Position numbers and translations under genes: made by a program
Source of the DNA: Nymphalis io
Taxonomy: Eukaryota; Arthropoda; Insecta; Lepidoptera; Nymphalidae
Direction: 5' to 3'
Length of the DNA stretch: 64,000 bases
Assembly (NCBI RefSeq): GCF_905147045.1
Contig: NC_065891.1
Coordinates: 13,649,001 to 13,713,000, forward strand
The notes under the pieces: generated by a model
Told to the model about the DNA's origin: nothing
The model's database searches: none
The model's input: only the letters and a program-made list of their open reading frames with translations
Part shown: piece after piece, positions 34,455-46,839 of the stretch
Layout: every line of letters begins with the position of its first letter
Numbering within the stretch: position 1 is the stretch's first letter

Positions 34455-34655
34455 TAGACTAATGCTTTACCCACGGCTTTGCTCGTGTCATAAGTATTGC
34501 TAATTACCATTTTCTATAGCTCTTTCTTCAAAAATGAAGGATTTTCATACAAACTTTCATCCCCTTTATCACTAACTTAGGGGTTAAATTTTCAAAAATC
34601 ATTCCCTAGTACCTAACCTACTTTGTAGAAGGAAGGTATGCAAATTTTCATGGTG
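34455..34655. repeat. dispersed repeat fragment
   Basis: GCTTTACCCACGGCTTTGCTCGTG, AAACTTTCATCCCCTTTATC and AGGGGTTAAATTTTC are blocks of a widespread lepidopteran repeat. No coding content. Confidence 0.5.
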
Positions 34656-34659
34656 CTAG

Positions 34660-34707
34660 CCCCATGGCCTTAGCCCAGCAATGGGACTAATAGGGTGTAA
34701 CTGTATT
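34660..34707 (+). mobile_element. F2 SINE tail fragment
   Basis: ATGGCCTTAGCCCAGCAATGG followed by GTGTAACTGTA matches the F2 3' end. Confidence 0.55.
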
Positions 34708-35009
34708 GATAATTAATTACAATATTTATATGTGATGTCATATTATTATTGAACTACGTTTGAAAAATATTGTTATTGAGTCGATCGCCGCCTGGGCTAC
34801 AAAAGTATAATTTTATTATTTTCAAACCAGTGGTAATTTTTTGATAATAAATAAGCAAGTGTAACGCTTTTTGATTAACACCCGCCTTCACAAAGCCAGT
34901 AGTAAGGCTTTTCACAGGCTCGCCTCAATGGACCCAGATCCAATCGCCTCTCCTTGCCAGTGTACTACGTGCTAAGCAGAAATACTCCGTATTGCTATGT
35001 TTAGATTTT

Positions 35010-35050
35010 ATTACAGGCACAAGGGGCATACCTACTATCTTAGTTCCTTC
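35010..35050 (+). mobile_element. F1 SINE remnant
   Basis: ATTACAGGCACAAGGGGCATA followed by ATCTTAGTTCC is a short piece of the F1 centre. Confidence 0.45.
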
Positions 35051-35607
35051 AGTTACCGAATTTATTGTTCAAGAAGCTGTTTATTCTTCTTTTTTTCAAT
35101 ACCAGTATCTATGGACACATAAAATAAGCCGCTCCTACCAGGTAGGATATCCAATAGTCGTTTTGTCTAAAATGAAAATTAAAAAAAACGGCCCATAATT
35201 AACTAACGTCTGTAACGTATCTATTGTAAAAAAACAACAGAAAATTGAATACAGAAAAATACTGTATAACTTTATTAAAGCAAATATCGGTAGAACTGCT
35301 TTTGCTCGAAGCTTGGATATCTGCAATAATCGAATTTGGGTCAAAACTTCGAGGACGAGAAAGTGAGAAGGCAAAAATATGTAAATATAGATCAGATAAC
35401 ACGAACAATATTCCTTCGAAATCAAAGGTCCGAAGGGCGAATGTAAAAAGTTAGGTTAAAAACGTTGGCCTCACTTTCTGTAGTGTTCGTGTATTGTGCT
35501 ATTACGAATATATTTACGTTGCCCCTAGTGAGACTTTTAAAGGCAGACTATCACATTGACATTTATAAAAAATATATGAGAAATAAAATACGACCTACGA
35601 TGCCGAG

Positions 35608-36001
35608 ACGTGCACACTGACAGTGCGTTTGGTCCACCATTTTAAGGTCGCACAGCAAGCTATGGAGAGGGCTATGCTCAGAGTTTCTCTGAAGGACCGA
35701 ATCCCAAATTTGGTGATCAGAGAACCAAAGTCATCGAAATATTCCAAAGGATTAGTAAGCTGAAGGGGCAGTGGGCTGGACACATATGTCGCAGAACCGA
35801 TAACCGTTGGAGTAGACGTGTTCTGAAGTGGAAACCACGCCTTGGCAAACGTAGCGTAGGACGCCCTTCAGCTACGTGGTGACGATATACGCAAAATGTC
35901 TGGCAGCGGATAGAGATTGAGAGCTGAAGATCAAGCTCAGTGGCGTGCCATTAGAGAGGCCTATGTCTAGCAGTGGACGACGTAGGGTTGTATCAACAAC
36001 A
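35608..36001 (+). mobile_element. RTE-like LINE 3' fragment, frameshifted
   Basis: Three frame segments together resemble the C-terminus of an RTE-type endonuclease/reverse-transcriptase. Frame one gives AQQAMERAMLRVSLKDRI. The next gives QRISKLKGQWAGHICRRTD, then RRVLKWKPRLGKRSVGRP. The third gives DDIRKMSGSG then AEDQAQWRAIREAYV. AMERAMLxVSLxDR, WAGHxxRRxD and WRAIREAYV are characteristic of this group. Two frameshifts and several stops make it non-functional. The - strand frame 35595-35783 is its shadow. Confidence 0.78.
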
Positions 36002-36179
36002 TTTTTGTTGATGATGAAAAAAAGGATTGAATATCTAAGAAAGCCCCTTTGACTTGTTCATACAATTTTTTTCTTTAACGTAAACATAATAGTTTGTGAT
36101 TTACATTGTTGAATAATCTCTATTATATGCAAAGTTTACAAAAATCGATAATATATTCTAGTTAAATAATTGTATACTA

Positions 36180-36345
36180 TTTTCCACTTCTCCTGTGTGT
36201 GAAAGGGGGTGAAGTAAGGTACCCCGTACAACGTGTCTGTAAGATTTCACAATGATCAGTTGAGTAATAAGCGAATGCGTAACAAACAAACTAAAAGTCA
36301 CTTTCGCATTTATAATATTAGTAAGGGTTAGTAGATGTAGAATAT
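36180..36345. repeat. dispersed repeat fragment
   Basis: GTGAAAGGGGGTGAAGTAAGG through TTCGCATTTATAATATTAGTAAGG, an end motif shared by many lepidopteran repeats. Confidence 0.45.
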
Positions 36346-36398
36346 TAAAACTTAGACAAAAGATGTGACGTCGTGATGTTGAAAAAACTAAAATTATA

Positions 36399-36571
36399 GA
36401 GCTGATTTGGCCCCGAACCTAAAACACGTGAATCTTTATGGAAAATTCCGGGTTAGGGACATTCCGGTCAATTCCTGCATCTGCATCGGCATGGTGGAAT
36501 TAAATTCTTACCCTCCCTTCAAGAAGAGAGTCCTCTTAACAGCAGTGGAATAGACACAGCATGTTACAACA
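36399..36571 (+). mobile_element. F2 SINE, very decayed
   Basis: GAGCTGATTTGGCCCCGAAC, ACACGTGAATCTT, GGTGGAATTAAATTC and CAGCAGTGGAATAGAC keep F2 order weakly. Confidence 0.35.
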
Positions 36572-37449
36572 TAAAACTAAAACTTTACAATATTACTCTT
36601 AAAATATAATAATATGTATTTTTTAAAAGTAGTTTAACGATGACGCTTGTTTAAAATTGAATTTCATTTACAAATATATATAAAATAAATCACATAAGTG
36701 ATAAAAAACGATACATTTTTTTGCACGTACAAAACGAAATGTCGCGTCTGATAGGCTTATCTCCCGTTTTGCACGTCGAATGCTTTGAATGACGTCAACT
36801 GATAGTAACAGAGTAACTATTTATTTTCGAAAGCTTTCATATGCCGATAATATTTATACAGTTATTTGCTAGCATGGCTCATGCATATGTGGTAAAATTC
36901 ATTCGACACATACAAAGAAAGAGAAGGAACCTTTTTATCGCCACACACTAAACAAATAGGTACTGACATTTCAAATTACACGTATAATATTGTTTTGTAA
37001 GAGGAGCATGAGGTTTTTCTCGATATTTTCCTTAACAGCCGAGCAGTAAATAATTGCACTAATTAAGAAGGGAATTTTGCATCAATAAATCTAGTACAAA
37101 ATTAAAAATAAAATATTCATGTTTTATTAAATTATAATTGTATTCGAGTTATGTGTGTGGTTGATCTTAAACATAAAAAAATATTAATTATCTATAGAAA
37201 GAAATCTTTACATTTTTTTTTTTACTTGTAAAGCTATAGATTATTTAGACAAAAGCTGGATAGCTAAATATAGTAACAAATAATCTAGGGCTGCCATTGG
37301 AGACTTTTGTAAAACCTTTTGGGGGTTTTAAAAAGCTTTTGGCGCTTACTACAATTTCTTACCGCGAAAAACCATATCAACTGGTATACATTATGAGTGC
37401 CGTGTAAGGGACGCGCGGGGGAAATCAGATTTTGCTGGCTTTAAGCGTA

Positions 37450-37543
37450 ATCACATGAAGAATCAGTGGTACTTACCCGGATTTGAACCTGCACTATCCG
37501 ATTAAGATCCACGTGTTTTATCCACTGGGCCATCTCGGCTCAA
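37450..37543 (-). mobile_element. F2 SINE head, minus orientation
   Basis: CAGTGGTACTTACCCGG, TTTGAACCTGCA and CACTGGGCCATCTCGGCT are the reversed tRNA-like head. A decayed remainder may extend left to about 36880. Confidence 0.7.
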
Positions 37544-38430
37544 TTCTGTTAATATTATTTAACTTTATATTTATAATTATTACTCGCAATGTTATTTAAA
37601 GGTGAACTTTGCTGTAATATAATAATATTATATATGCTATATCTATGATGTTACATTTAAACTGTATGTTCTCAAATAAATAAATAGCCTTACCAACCAT
37701 TGTGTAATCGGTATCGTTTATTTTCACCGTTCTTTTACAGCTCAATAGAGCAACAATAAACCACACGTGATCAATAAGAGCGGACACCTAAAGGATGTTT
37801 TTGCGCCTGCAGTATTTATCACTAGACCCAAGTAGGCCCAATTCATTAATAGCGCCCGAGGGAGTGAGTACTAGTCACTATTTTTTCTCACCTCTCTACT
37901 CCTCCCCTTATTTACGACGCTTGCGGGTAAAATTCTATTTACCGTACCAAAAGTCACAGAGTAAAGTTTTTGTTTTAAATAAAAATGAATTTATTTTAAT
38001 TTAAAAGGAACATTATGGGTTAAACATTTTTTAATGTATTAAGTATTTATTGCAGTGTTCATTTTAAATGTATATGAAATGTAATGTTTTTTTTAATTAT
38101 AATATACAAGCTACCTGTATCACTGGCAAAACTGAAATAAGTTTTTAATTATAGAAAAGATCAAGCAATCCGATACAACCAGAGTGAGTTCAGAGGGAAG
38201 ACCAGCGGCTTTACGGGCTCACCGAGGCACGGATGTGGAAACACCGTGTAACACAGTAGCGCTTATATAATAGATCAATGAAACAATTAAAATATTGTAC
38301 ACAATACGAACTATAAAACTTATCTCCTGAAACTATAAACTAATGACATGTAAGTACCATATCAATTATTTTATTAATAATATTAGCTTGAACCTAGAAA
38401 ATACGGACAAACAAAAGTTATGAAATTGTG
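37544..38430. other. no gene seen; F4 remnant
   Basis: AT-rich. An F4-like piece lies at 38162-38246 (GAGTTCAGAGGGAAGACCAGCGGC, TTTACGGGCTCACC). Confidence 0.4.
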
Positions 38431-38577
38431 GTAAAGCTTTGTATACGCCCGTCTGAGTAGGTATCACCAGCTCATCGTATATTGTAAGGGGTTGTTAAAA
38501 TTTCTTATGGTGCCAATATCTATGAACAGTGAGAACCATTTTCATCCATCAGGTGGCTCATTTGACAGTCTGCTAAA
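38431..38577 (+). mobile_element. F1 SINE with large internal deletion
   Basis: Head GTAAAGCTTTGTATACGCCCG and GTAGGTATCACC, then a jump to TTTCTTATGGTGCC and ATCAGGTGGCTCATTTG. Confidence 0.6.
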
Positions 38578-38869
38578 CCATTTGCATTAATAAATGTCCT
38601 TAATTGAGTACAAACTTCGATAGTACCATTGAACGAATGTTGGCGTGCAAAACATAAAAATAAATGATGCGGTACAGCGCATACGAGCATTAGATAGTTT
38701 ATTATGCAAAGAAAATTTATGTTTCCAAAGTCTGAAGAAGATTTTGTAAATAGAAAAGGTAAATCACATAACCGACAGCCAGTGTATACTCTGCCTATAA
38801 ATATCGGTATTGTAAAAGGACCCTAGCCCTATAGCCTATGCTTGTCACGGAATGTTTATAAAATTTATA

Positions 38870-38928
38870 TTAATATACTGTATTTAATTTATTAATATAC
38901 TGTATTTAATTTATTAATATACTGTATT
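38870..38928. repeat. 22-bp tandem repeat
   Basis: TTAATATACTGTATTTAATT unit (period about 22 bp) repeated about 2.5 times. Confidence 0.8.
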
Positions 38929-39331
38929 ATATTAATCTGTGACCAAGTTATCAAGGCTCATCGTTTATTAAAATAATGTTAGTGGTAACGATATTGGTTG
39001 AGTATTATGATGCGATACACTCTGTGTAGTGTCGAGGTCTCAGTGAATATTTAAATTCTATCTTCTATTTTATATAATTAATTTAATTTAAATAAAATAT
39101 ATGCAATCTCAACCTTAATACATACCTCACCGCTGGGCAAAGACCAGCTGTTATTTAGATTGTGAAAGATAAGTTAATTGTTAATTAATACTCTTTTTTG
39201 GTGTACCAAATATCTATGTCACTTTTTATACCCTCCAATTAGACAATTTCTGCAAATAAAATCTTAAATAGTTAAAAGAACACATGTACGTACGTAGTGA
39301 ATAATGTAATTACTTATGTATAATTTATCTT

Positions 39332-39434
39332 AGGAGAAGGTATGGAGCGAACCTTCTCCTCAAAAGGGAGAGGAGGCCTTAGCCCAGCAGTGGGACATTA
39401 ACAGGCTGTTACTGTACTGTACTACTGTACTGTA
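39332..39434 (+). mobile_element. F2 SINE tail fragment
   Basis: CTTCTCCTCAAAAGGGAGAGG to ACAGGCTGTTACTGTACTG, followed by a short TACTG microsatellite. The head is missing. Confidence 0.8.
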
Positions 39435-39513
39435 ATTTATCTTATATTCAGTATCAGGGTCAGTCAATATACACTTTAATATATACATCATCATCAACAT
39501 TATATTTATATTA

Positions 39514-39763
39514 TAGATATTCTACCGCAAAACAGCAATACTTGATATTGTTGTGTTCCGGTTTGAAGGGTGAGTGAGCCAGTGTAATTACAGGCACAAG
39601 GGACATAAAATCTTAGTTCCCAAGGTTGGTGGCGCATTGGATATGTAAGCGATGGTTGACATTTCTTACAATGCCAATGTCTAAGAGCGTTGGTGACCAC
39701 TTACCATCAGGTGGCCCATATGCTCGTCCGCCTTCCTATTCTATATAAAAAAAAAAAAAAACA
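39514..39763 (+). mobile_element. F1 SINE, 5'-truncated
   Basis: Starts within the family at TAGATATTCTACCGC and runs to an A-tail of 14 A. Close in sequence to the 17073-17371 copy. Confidence 0.9.
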
Positions 39764-40184
39764 AGGTGCCAAAGCTTTCGCTTTTCCGTTTACCGCATCC
39801 ATTCGAGTCCCGCTACCTTCATCGGGTCATTGATCGATCAAGCTGCAAAGCGTTCAGCATTGCGTTTTATCTGGTGTATCTTTATATTCCTTACAATCAA
39901 CGATTCACTTTACATACCCTCCAAACGGTATAAATTTTTACGTAATTTCAAAAAAGGTAAGTCTATCGAAGCAGTATGTTTGACTATGATTTATGAAAGC
40001 AAGTACAAATAATCCTTAGGGCGCATTTAATCATAACTCGAGTGATGGATGACTAGAAGCGAAGAAATATGTATGTTTATATAAAAAAGTATATAAACAA
40101 ATTATATATTTTTAATACAAGTAACATTACTCAAAGTAGAAGTATTTATATACGTACAACATTAACCGCTAGATTTAACAATCG
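39764..40184. other. no gene seen
   Basis: Mixed to AT-rich. The frame 39830-40012 matches no family I know. Confidence 0.35.
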
Positions 40185-40288
40185 TGATCAAAGTCGGATT
40201 TACTAATCGTACTAAATACTGAACACTCATTGGTCAAATATTGCGTCATCAGCAAATACCAATAATCACGATAGAAGATAATAAAACG
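40185..40288. repeat. unnamed ~100-bp repeat, copy 2
   Basis: Partner of 13327-13430 in the same orientation. Shares TGATCAAAGTCGGATTTAC and AATACTGAAC then ATTGGTC. Confidence 0.55.
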
Positions 40289-41378
40289 TGGTTTGTGACG
40301 TCATATAATTTTATGCAAAGCTAAATTGCGAGTATATTTACGTTAAGAATCACAAACATGCACTAACTAAGCGAATTGGAGGCTTCAGCAATGGAGTCAT
40401 TTGTAAAGCTACGATTACACTTGTGCGACGAAGTGACCGCGGAGTTTCTTTGTTACCTCGCTTGGTTGCACAGTTATCTCCTTAGTTTTAAATATGATTT
40501 CGCATAATATTAAGCGCATGCTATACATATACAATTTGAAAATATTATGACGTGTTTGAATTATATTCTCTTACTTAAAAAAATAATAAAATAAGCATCT
40601 TATTACAGAAGACTAAGGCTTATTAAATTTTAGTCACCTATTTCTATAAATAAGACCTTTTTAAATTCACACTTTTATCCAATGTTATACCGTTTATCAT
40701 AACTGTACGTTTTTCGCGTCTCCCGTGGGACGTACGGAGTGTTACGAGTGTCAGTATGAGTTGAGACGCTACGTTTATTGCGAACACAACTCGGTGTCTT
40801 GAGGGATGTTCTGGAAAGAACTAGCTTATCGCTTAGGATGTAACTTGAAAATAAAATATTTTGCATGTTAAATTTATATAGTTAGAGATGCAAGTCGTTT
40901 TAAAATAAACAATAACGGTTCAAGAGTGCGATCTTTAATAACATAAAAAAAGGTAAAATTGCTATTAATATGATAGAATTTTTATTTTTGCAATGGATAT
41001 GTATATAACTACCATTGTTATTATGTATTATAACAGAAAATAATAACACTGATTTATCTCTTTCTGTCATTACTGATTTGACATTCGAAAGAAGAAGACA
41101 CAGTATTGTTTAAGGAATCACTAGCTATACGACGTTTATAAGTAAAGCAGTTAGCCTGTAAGATTTAATAATAAATAAGAATTAAAAAAAGAAACTGATG
41201 TTCTTTTATACAATATTTTTTAAACGTATACATATATTCTACATTTAAACAAGAAACAACAGCACTATTAATATTCTTAAAATCCCCTAGTTAAGTGTAA
41301 AGCTCGGAGACTAGACGATAGTCAAATGCCTATATAATGTTTGGCTACGGAGGCTTCTAAAAATTTAAAGATTTATGT
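40289..41378. other. AT-rich DNA, no gene seen
   Basis: The patch at 40700-40810 is more GC-rich, but its frame shows no known motif. Confidence 0.4.
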
Positions 41379-41515
41379 TACGGCCTATAAGCGTCCTACT
41401 GCAGGGTAAAAGCGTACTCCCCTCTTGACGTTTCGAGCTGATTCCACCACGCTGATCCAAAGCAAGTTAGTGGATATATCCACTGTGGCGTATCCATGTA
41501 GCAGGATTTCATTCC
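41379..41515 (-). mobile_element. F2 SINE, decayed, minus orientation
   Basis: GCGTCCTACTGCAGGG, GATTCCACCACGCTGATCC and GTAGCAGGATTTCATTCC are reversed F2 blocks. The frame 41425-41676 starts in this element and is not supported as a gene. Confidence 0.5.
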
Positions 41516-43936
41516 AACATTTATGTGGTAAGTACGTAACATTCCAAAATCGTACTGAAGAAAGCTATCAAGCAGAAATTAAACTCATCGTGGTGATGAG
41601 TTTTTCAAATAAGTTAGATGTCCAAGTTTTTGACGTAGCCAAGGTGTTGGCGAAAAGCGATACGATGCTGCTATAAACTTTCATAAGTAAATTAATTTGA
41701 AATTATTATTAATTCATGGGAAGCCGTCATAAGCGATGATACATTTTTAATTATGAGATATTTTTTAAAATAACGCATCATTTCAGTTTGTGCAGATTTA
41801 TCTTAACATTATCACAACTTTATCGTACTAAGTAGAAATAAGAACGGGTATCAAATCAATTTGCATCGAAAATACTTTCTTATATATGACAAGCTTTATC
41901 TCGCGGTCTCACCCGCTTGTTCGGGGAAGGCGGAAGACATATGCTACTTTTTTATATCTAGCACTTAACTTGTTATTAAAAGTAGACTATATATAGTATA
42001 CATATGGTCACATAGAACAAACGTTGTAACAGCAAAACGAGATATTGTGAATGAAATTTCTAATGCAATCGATGCAACAAAAGTTAGTGGACATTTTCTC
42101 GCGTACTAAATCCACTTTCCTTGAGCTGCCTTTAAACATTTACGTACGTACATATTAAAAATTAATCGAATCCCTCGTTGACTGTGTATTACATTTTATT
42201 TAAAAAAATATGTATCCGAAATTATTAATTAAATATACCGCAACCTTATTTGAATATTTATTCAATACTTTACGGATCATGCATAAACCATTATAAAAAT
42301 TTCAATGATCTTGATTTTATTTTTTATGCCATTGAAGGAAATAAAATGTAAAATAAATTGTCACCTTGAATAGAATTTGTATATTTACTATCTTTTACAA
42401 AATTATTTATTAATTTGGTCATACCCCGAAAAATTTTAATAATCTTTTATTTTAATTTATATTTGTTATTATTCTGCTATATATTTTTGATTTAATTATT
42501 TGTGAAGACTTTATTGGTATGAGTTTTTTTTTGTGATAAATATTTTTATATATGTCATAACTGTTTGTCTTCCTAAGATTAAATAAATAAATAATTAAAT
42601 ATTTCATTTCTATTAAATATTTTTAATTTATATTTGAAAAAATGTTTTTCGTTTTAAAAAAAACGAAATAAAAATGTTTTATTTATATAATTTTCCACTT
42701 TACGCCCTCAGCGTCACTTGCAGAGATAAGTCTGGAGTGTAGGCGGCTGAAGGCCATTTGTTTCAGCCGTGACGCCGCAGACATCGATACATGTCGCGCT
42801 AACAAGTAACAGGAGAAAAGATGGAGTGCTCCCGTTAAAACGTAGAAAAATGAAATCACTTTAATAAAATGGAAAATTTCACGTAATTACTTCTGAAATA
42901 GCCACAAAGTAATAAACGATATAACAAATAGATAATAATAATAATATAAAAAGGATTTATTTTTATATTGAGCATACTATTTTTTTAATTTTCATCACTA
43001 GAATACTTTTACCGCTTTCTGTAAATCGACTACTTCATTTTATGTATAAATTATAACAATATATAAATTAATATATTTCATTCAGATAATCATCTTATTT
43101 TTAATATGCATAGATAAAAAATATTTTTCATGCATTTTTAATGTATACTATACATGAAACAAAAAAAATCTGTATCTTTTGTGTCTGAGTGAAAAAAATT
43201 ACTGAATCAATTTACTTAAATAAAATTTGATACCAGAAAATGCAACGTGTTTTGGAAAAGGTGCGCTGCATATAAGTAGCTGTGCGTTGTATTTTCATCC
43301 TCTTTAATTTAGCCTTGTCATAACGTTACTTCGAGTGGGGGGGGGGTATGAATCAGGGAGGGGGGTGTACAAATCAGTCATTAAAATTAAATTCTAGCTT
43401 AGTTCGTTATTCAATGTCTCTGTTGAATGGGGTCTGGCTATAAGTCGAGTCAAATATTGTGTTGAAAATACCTATCTTTGTTCATGAACACTTTCCCGGT
43501 CAAAAGTTTTGACACGGTTAAAAGTCTAGTCTACGTCTCGTCACTCTATTAAGAATATAGAATACACATACAGATAAATGACACGCTTACAATAAGTAAC
43601 AAACACAAAAAAACTCCATAGTAAAAACTCAGACTGGCTTAGACTATATCCTGACGAGCGCTACCAAAAATTTTAAATCAACTAAAACTTATTAAGTGCT
43701 GCCGATTGATTACATCGAAACTTAGTGTACTAAAATACAATTCAGCAAATTTGCTTACTTACTATCTATTTACTCTGCAACATCTCAAACTAGTTAAGTT
43801 AAACACAATTAACAAGTTAGCACCTCGGGGAAACGCCGTTTATGGTTGACTACCTTCAATCAATAAAGGGAATTGATAAAGCTGCTTTTATGGGAAATGT
43901 ACACTTCACGTGTTTCTTAAACCCACCCACTTAAAC
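41516..43936. other. AT-rich DNA, no gene seen
   Basis: Holds a GC-rich patch at 42695-42800 with an 8-bp inverted repeat (CGGCTGAA 42744-42751, TTCAGCCG 42762-42769) and a G-run at 43337-43346. No exon is recognised. Confidence 0.4.
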
Positions 43937-43939
43937 ACA

Positions 43940-44030
43940 GACCTCCTCCAAACCTTCTTCCCAAAAAAAAAAGGGAGAGGAGGCCTCAGCCCAATAGTGG
44001 GACATTAACAGGCTGTTACTGTTACTTAAA
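43940..44030 (+). mobile_element. F2 SINE tail fragment
   Basis: CTCCAAACCTTCTTCCC, an A-run, then GGGAGAGGAGGCCTCAGCCC and AACAGGCTGTTACTG. Confidence 0.8.
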
Positions 44031-44216
44031 CACAAGTATGAATCGTTATCAGATCATTGTGATGAAACACAAGATCCCATAGCCCTTCCATTCCATTTGT
44101 AAGGGACGGCCATAGTAGGGTATTTACCCACGTTATCTGTGATAATTTTATAATTATCCCAGATAACATGTGGAATAGACCTTTAGATTAGCATTTATAA
44201 TTAATAAAAAGTAGTG

Positions 44217-44258
44217 AAACATATTTTGTTAAACATTAAATTTTAACAAAATATGTTT
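44217..44258. repeat. perfect 17-bp hairpin
   Basis: AAACATATTTTGTTAAA (44217-44233) and its exact reverse complement (44242-44258) enclose an 8-nt loop. It lies beside the LINE fragment that follows and may mark its end. Confidence 0.85.
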
Positions 44259-44555
44259 CTTTTTTTAACTCATATAGGCCAGCATCTGACCGTTGACTGA
44301 TGTAAAGAATCGACACGGTCTAGGATGTAGCACGCTTTTCTAGAAAAATTCTGTTTACTCTGGATTTGAAGACAGACACCAACGCTGTACCCAACACGAA
44401 ATACAGATTCAAGCAAAATATTCCACAGTTTTGCAACGCGAGTAATAAACTTGGAAACGAAACGCTTCGTATGTATATTTTTATTTGTCGGCGTTTTTTG
44501 TGATGTCAACTTAAATAACATTATCTCTTGTGTCTGAATACGATAATACAAAGAC
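44259..44555 (-). mobile_element. LINE ORF2 C-terminal fragment
   Basis: The - strand frame 44551-44270 contains TKRFVSKFITRVAKLWNILL, then ESVFRVGYSVGV. It matches the frame at 47155-47345 (TKRFAFSFLIRTAKVWNTLP, ISVFPATYNMG). The WNxLPxSVF motif marks the end of the ORF2 protein of an insect LINE. Only the end of the ORF is left. Confidence 0.72.
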
Positions 44556-44694
44556 GCAACTCAAATACTCTGACTGTCTTGCATGTTTCATATCGATAGC
44601 AATAGCACAAACGATATTACATTACAAAGATTTGTGTATACAGAGATACATCTACACATGTATGTACAAAAGGTTTTAGACAATACAATAGTCT

Positions 44695-44830
44695 AAATGA
44701 AAAGCGGGTGAAACTGCGAAGCACAGTGACTTATATCACGACTAGTTTTCGCCCGCGGCTTCACACGCGTGTTACGGATAAACCAAATGTAATCAAAATC
44801 AGCTCCGCGATTTAGCCGTAAAAGCGTAAA
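44695..44830. repeat. dispersed repeat fragment
   Basis: GTGAAACTGCGAAGCACAG and TTTTCGCCCGCGGCTTCACACG are typical pieces of widespread lepidopteran repeats. Confidence 0.45.
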
Positions 44831-45008
44831 ATCATACAATATATATACATATTGAAAAATCATACAATATATGATTTTTATGTACATGTAGAAGTTTTTC
44901 AGTTATATAAGTATGAACGAATAATTATATAACATTATTATTGTTACCCATAAAAAGTATGTAAAATTCAGCTCAGTTACAGATTAAATAAAATTACTAA
45001 TAGATCGC

Positions 45009-45092
45009 TGGGTGTTAGGGCTTTGTGCAAGCCTGTCTGGTACCACCCACTTATCACATAATCAACCGCCAAACAGCAATACTTGTTATGTA
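45009..45092 (+). mobile_element. F1 SINE head fragment
   Basis: GGGTGTTAGGGCTTTGTGC, GGTACCACCCACTTATC and AAACAGCAATACTTG match the first quarter of F1. Confidence 0.7.
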
Positions 45093-45449
45093 CCACGACA
45101 ATACTAAGTGTTACGCGCTGTAAATAATGGCAAATATAACTCACCAGGAGAATTTTTACTAACAATAAGCCAAAGAATATCTTAAAAACATCTTGATAAC
45201 ACTTGATTACACAAACTGTTTGTGAACGTTTTCATAATTTATTATTCATTTCCTAGCTAGTGCTTTCTCGTCTTTGAACAAGTTACACTATTCTTGAAGT
45301 GTAAATAATTATATAATATTGGTAATAAAAAAAACTATACAGACATGATATTAAAAGCTATAGAAAAATCATCCTAAGAAATGACGATCTTTTGGGACGA
45401 CATTAGTAATATACAAATAATATACTAAATATTATACTTTTGTTATAAA

Positions 45450-45730
45450 ACAGCCCTTAACGTAGCATTCTATAAATTTTCCAGTGCTGGGCTGTTTATA
45501 ATAAGAAGGTTTTGGGTTTACTCTACTACGCAGTTCTAATGCGGGTTGGTTACACATCACGTAGTTAATTTTCATCAAACAATTCCGATACATGCATATT
45601 TTCTCATGCCGCCATTTTACACCGCTGAGCATAAGATGAATTATAAACACATATTAAATTCAGTTGTGTCTGGATTCGAACCAGCAATCTTGGCTTAAGA
45701 TTTCCCTGTTTCAGCCACTGGGCAATCAGT
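45450..45730 (-). mobile_element. F2 SINE, diverged, minus orientation
   Basis: CCAGTGCTGGGC, TAATGCGGGTTGGTTACAC, GATGAATTATAAACACA and the reversed head GGATTCGAACCAGC...CCACTGGGCAATC keep full F2 order. Confidence 0.75.
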
Positions 45731-46509
45731 TTCAAATAGACCTCTGCAGCCAGTTCTAAGACGATGAAATGGCTGGTAAAATCAAAATTACTTACTATGC
45801 TTTGCAACGTTAATCAAAATAACGTTACTTGTTACGTAATTTAATCGTACCGCCATTACTGAAGAACATTAAAACAATAATTATGACAAAACTAGTAATA
45901 AAGCCTCATAACTAAATATGATGTTACAAGCGTAATACCATCGTATAATTTATTATCTTCTACAGAAAGCTTGGTTAATGAGAGAAACGCAAACACAACT
46001 TTGTTATCATTAACGCGGTAACGTTGCTGGTAGAACGTTTCTCTGTACACGTTGCTTCCGTGTATAAAATCATATAACCCACTAAACATGGCTGAGTATT
46101 AAGGCATGTACTCACTAAGCTTCGAAGCGTAATACCTTGGGTCTTGTCGGCTTAGCGTCTTGGCAGATACGTGTCGATGTACAAGTATTAGCTACTGCGT
46201 ATGATGTTAATTTACTATATTTATTATATACTAGCATATATGAATTACATACTGTATATATACTATTTAAATTATTAGTTAACAGCGGTAGTATTAAATA
46301 AAAAAGATGGTAGTTTTGGTATTTTGTTTTTCGGAAATAACCAAATTAACTTTATAAGAGGCAGTTATTTTGAAATCACAAACAGACACTTCAATTTTAT
46401 TTTGTAAAGTATAGTAGATATAAAGTAATTATAGTAGTATACCTACTAGAATTAAGTAGAATTAATATGATAGAATTTCATCAAACTATTTTTGTAGCTA
46501 AATTTTGTC
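45731..46509. other. no gene seen
   Basis: AT-rich, with nothing recognised. Frames 45604-45807 and 45892-46089 have no known motif. Confidence 0.4.
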
Positions 46510-46815
46510 GCTCTGACTGATTTCGACTACGCCGGCAATTCTCAAACAATATTAGCCAAGAAATAATGTAGTGCACAAGGGTGTGTGCAAACACACTACA
46601 ACTCACTCTCATGATTCGATGAGACGGCTAACCTGATTCGACCGGTAAGAGTTCAGGCGCAGGACCGACGTCTTCACGTGCGTTACAAAACAGTGTAGTG
46701 TAAACACCGCCAATTTCCAGACAACGGGTCGCTACTGAGAATTTCTCATCAGAAAGAAACCCCTCTGGGGTTGTACCCAGGATCTCTAGATGCGCAGCCT
46801 TATAAGATAGCCAGA
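46510..46815. repeat. F4 repeat, long copy
   Basis: CAACTCACTCTCATGATTCG, GGTAAGAGTTCAGGCGCAGG, CCAATTTCCAGACAACGGG, and GTTGTACCCAGGATC near the end. It stops about 25 bp before the next SINE. Confidence 0.7.
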
Positions 46816-46839
46816 ATTTATTTATTTTTTAAATATATA

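Noticed and set aside
43337..43365. G-runs as a quadruplex element
   Set aside because: A 10-G run and a 6-G run lie 13 bases apart, with only one GGG between them. There is no nearby gene to give it meaning.
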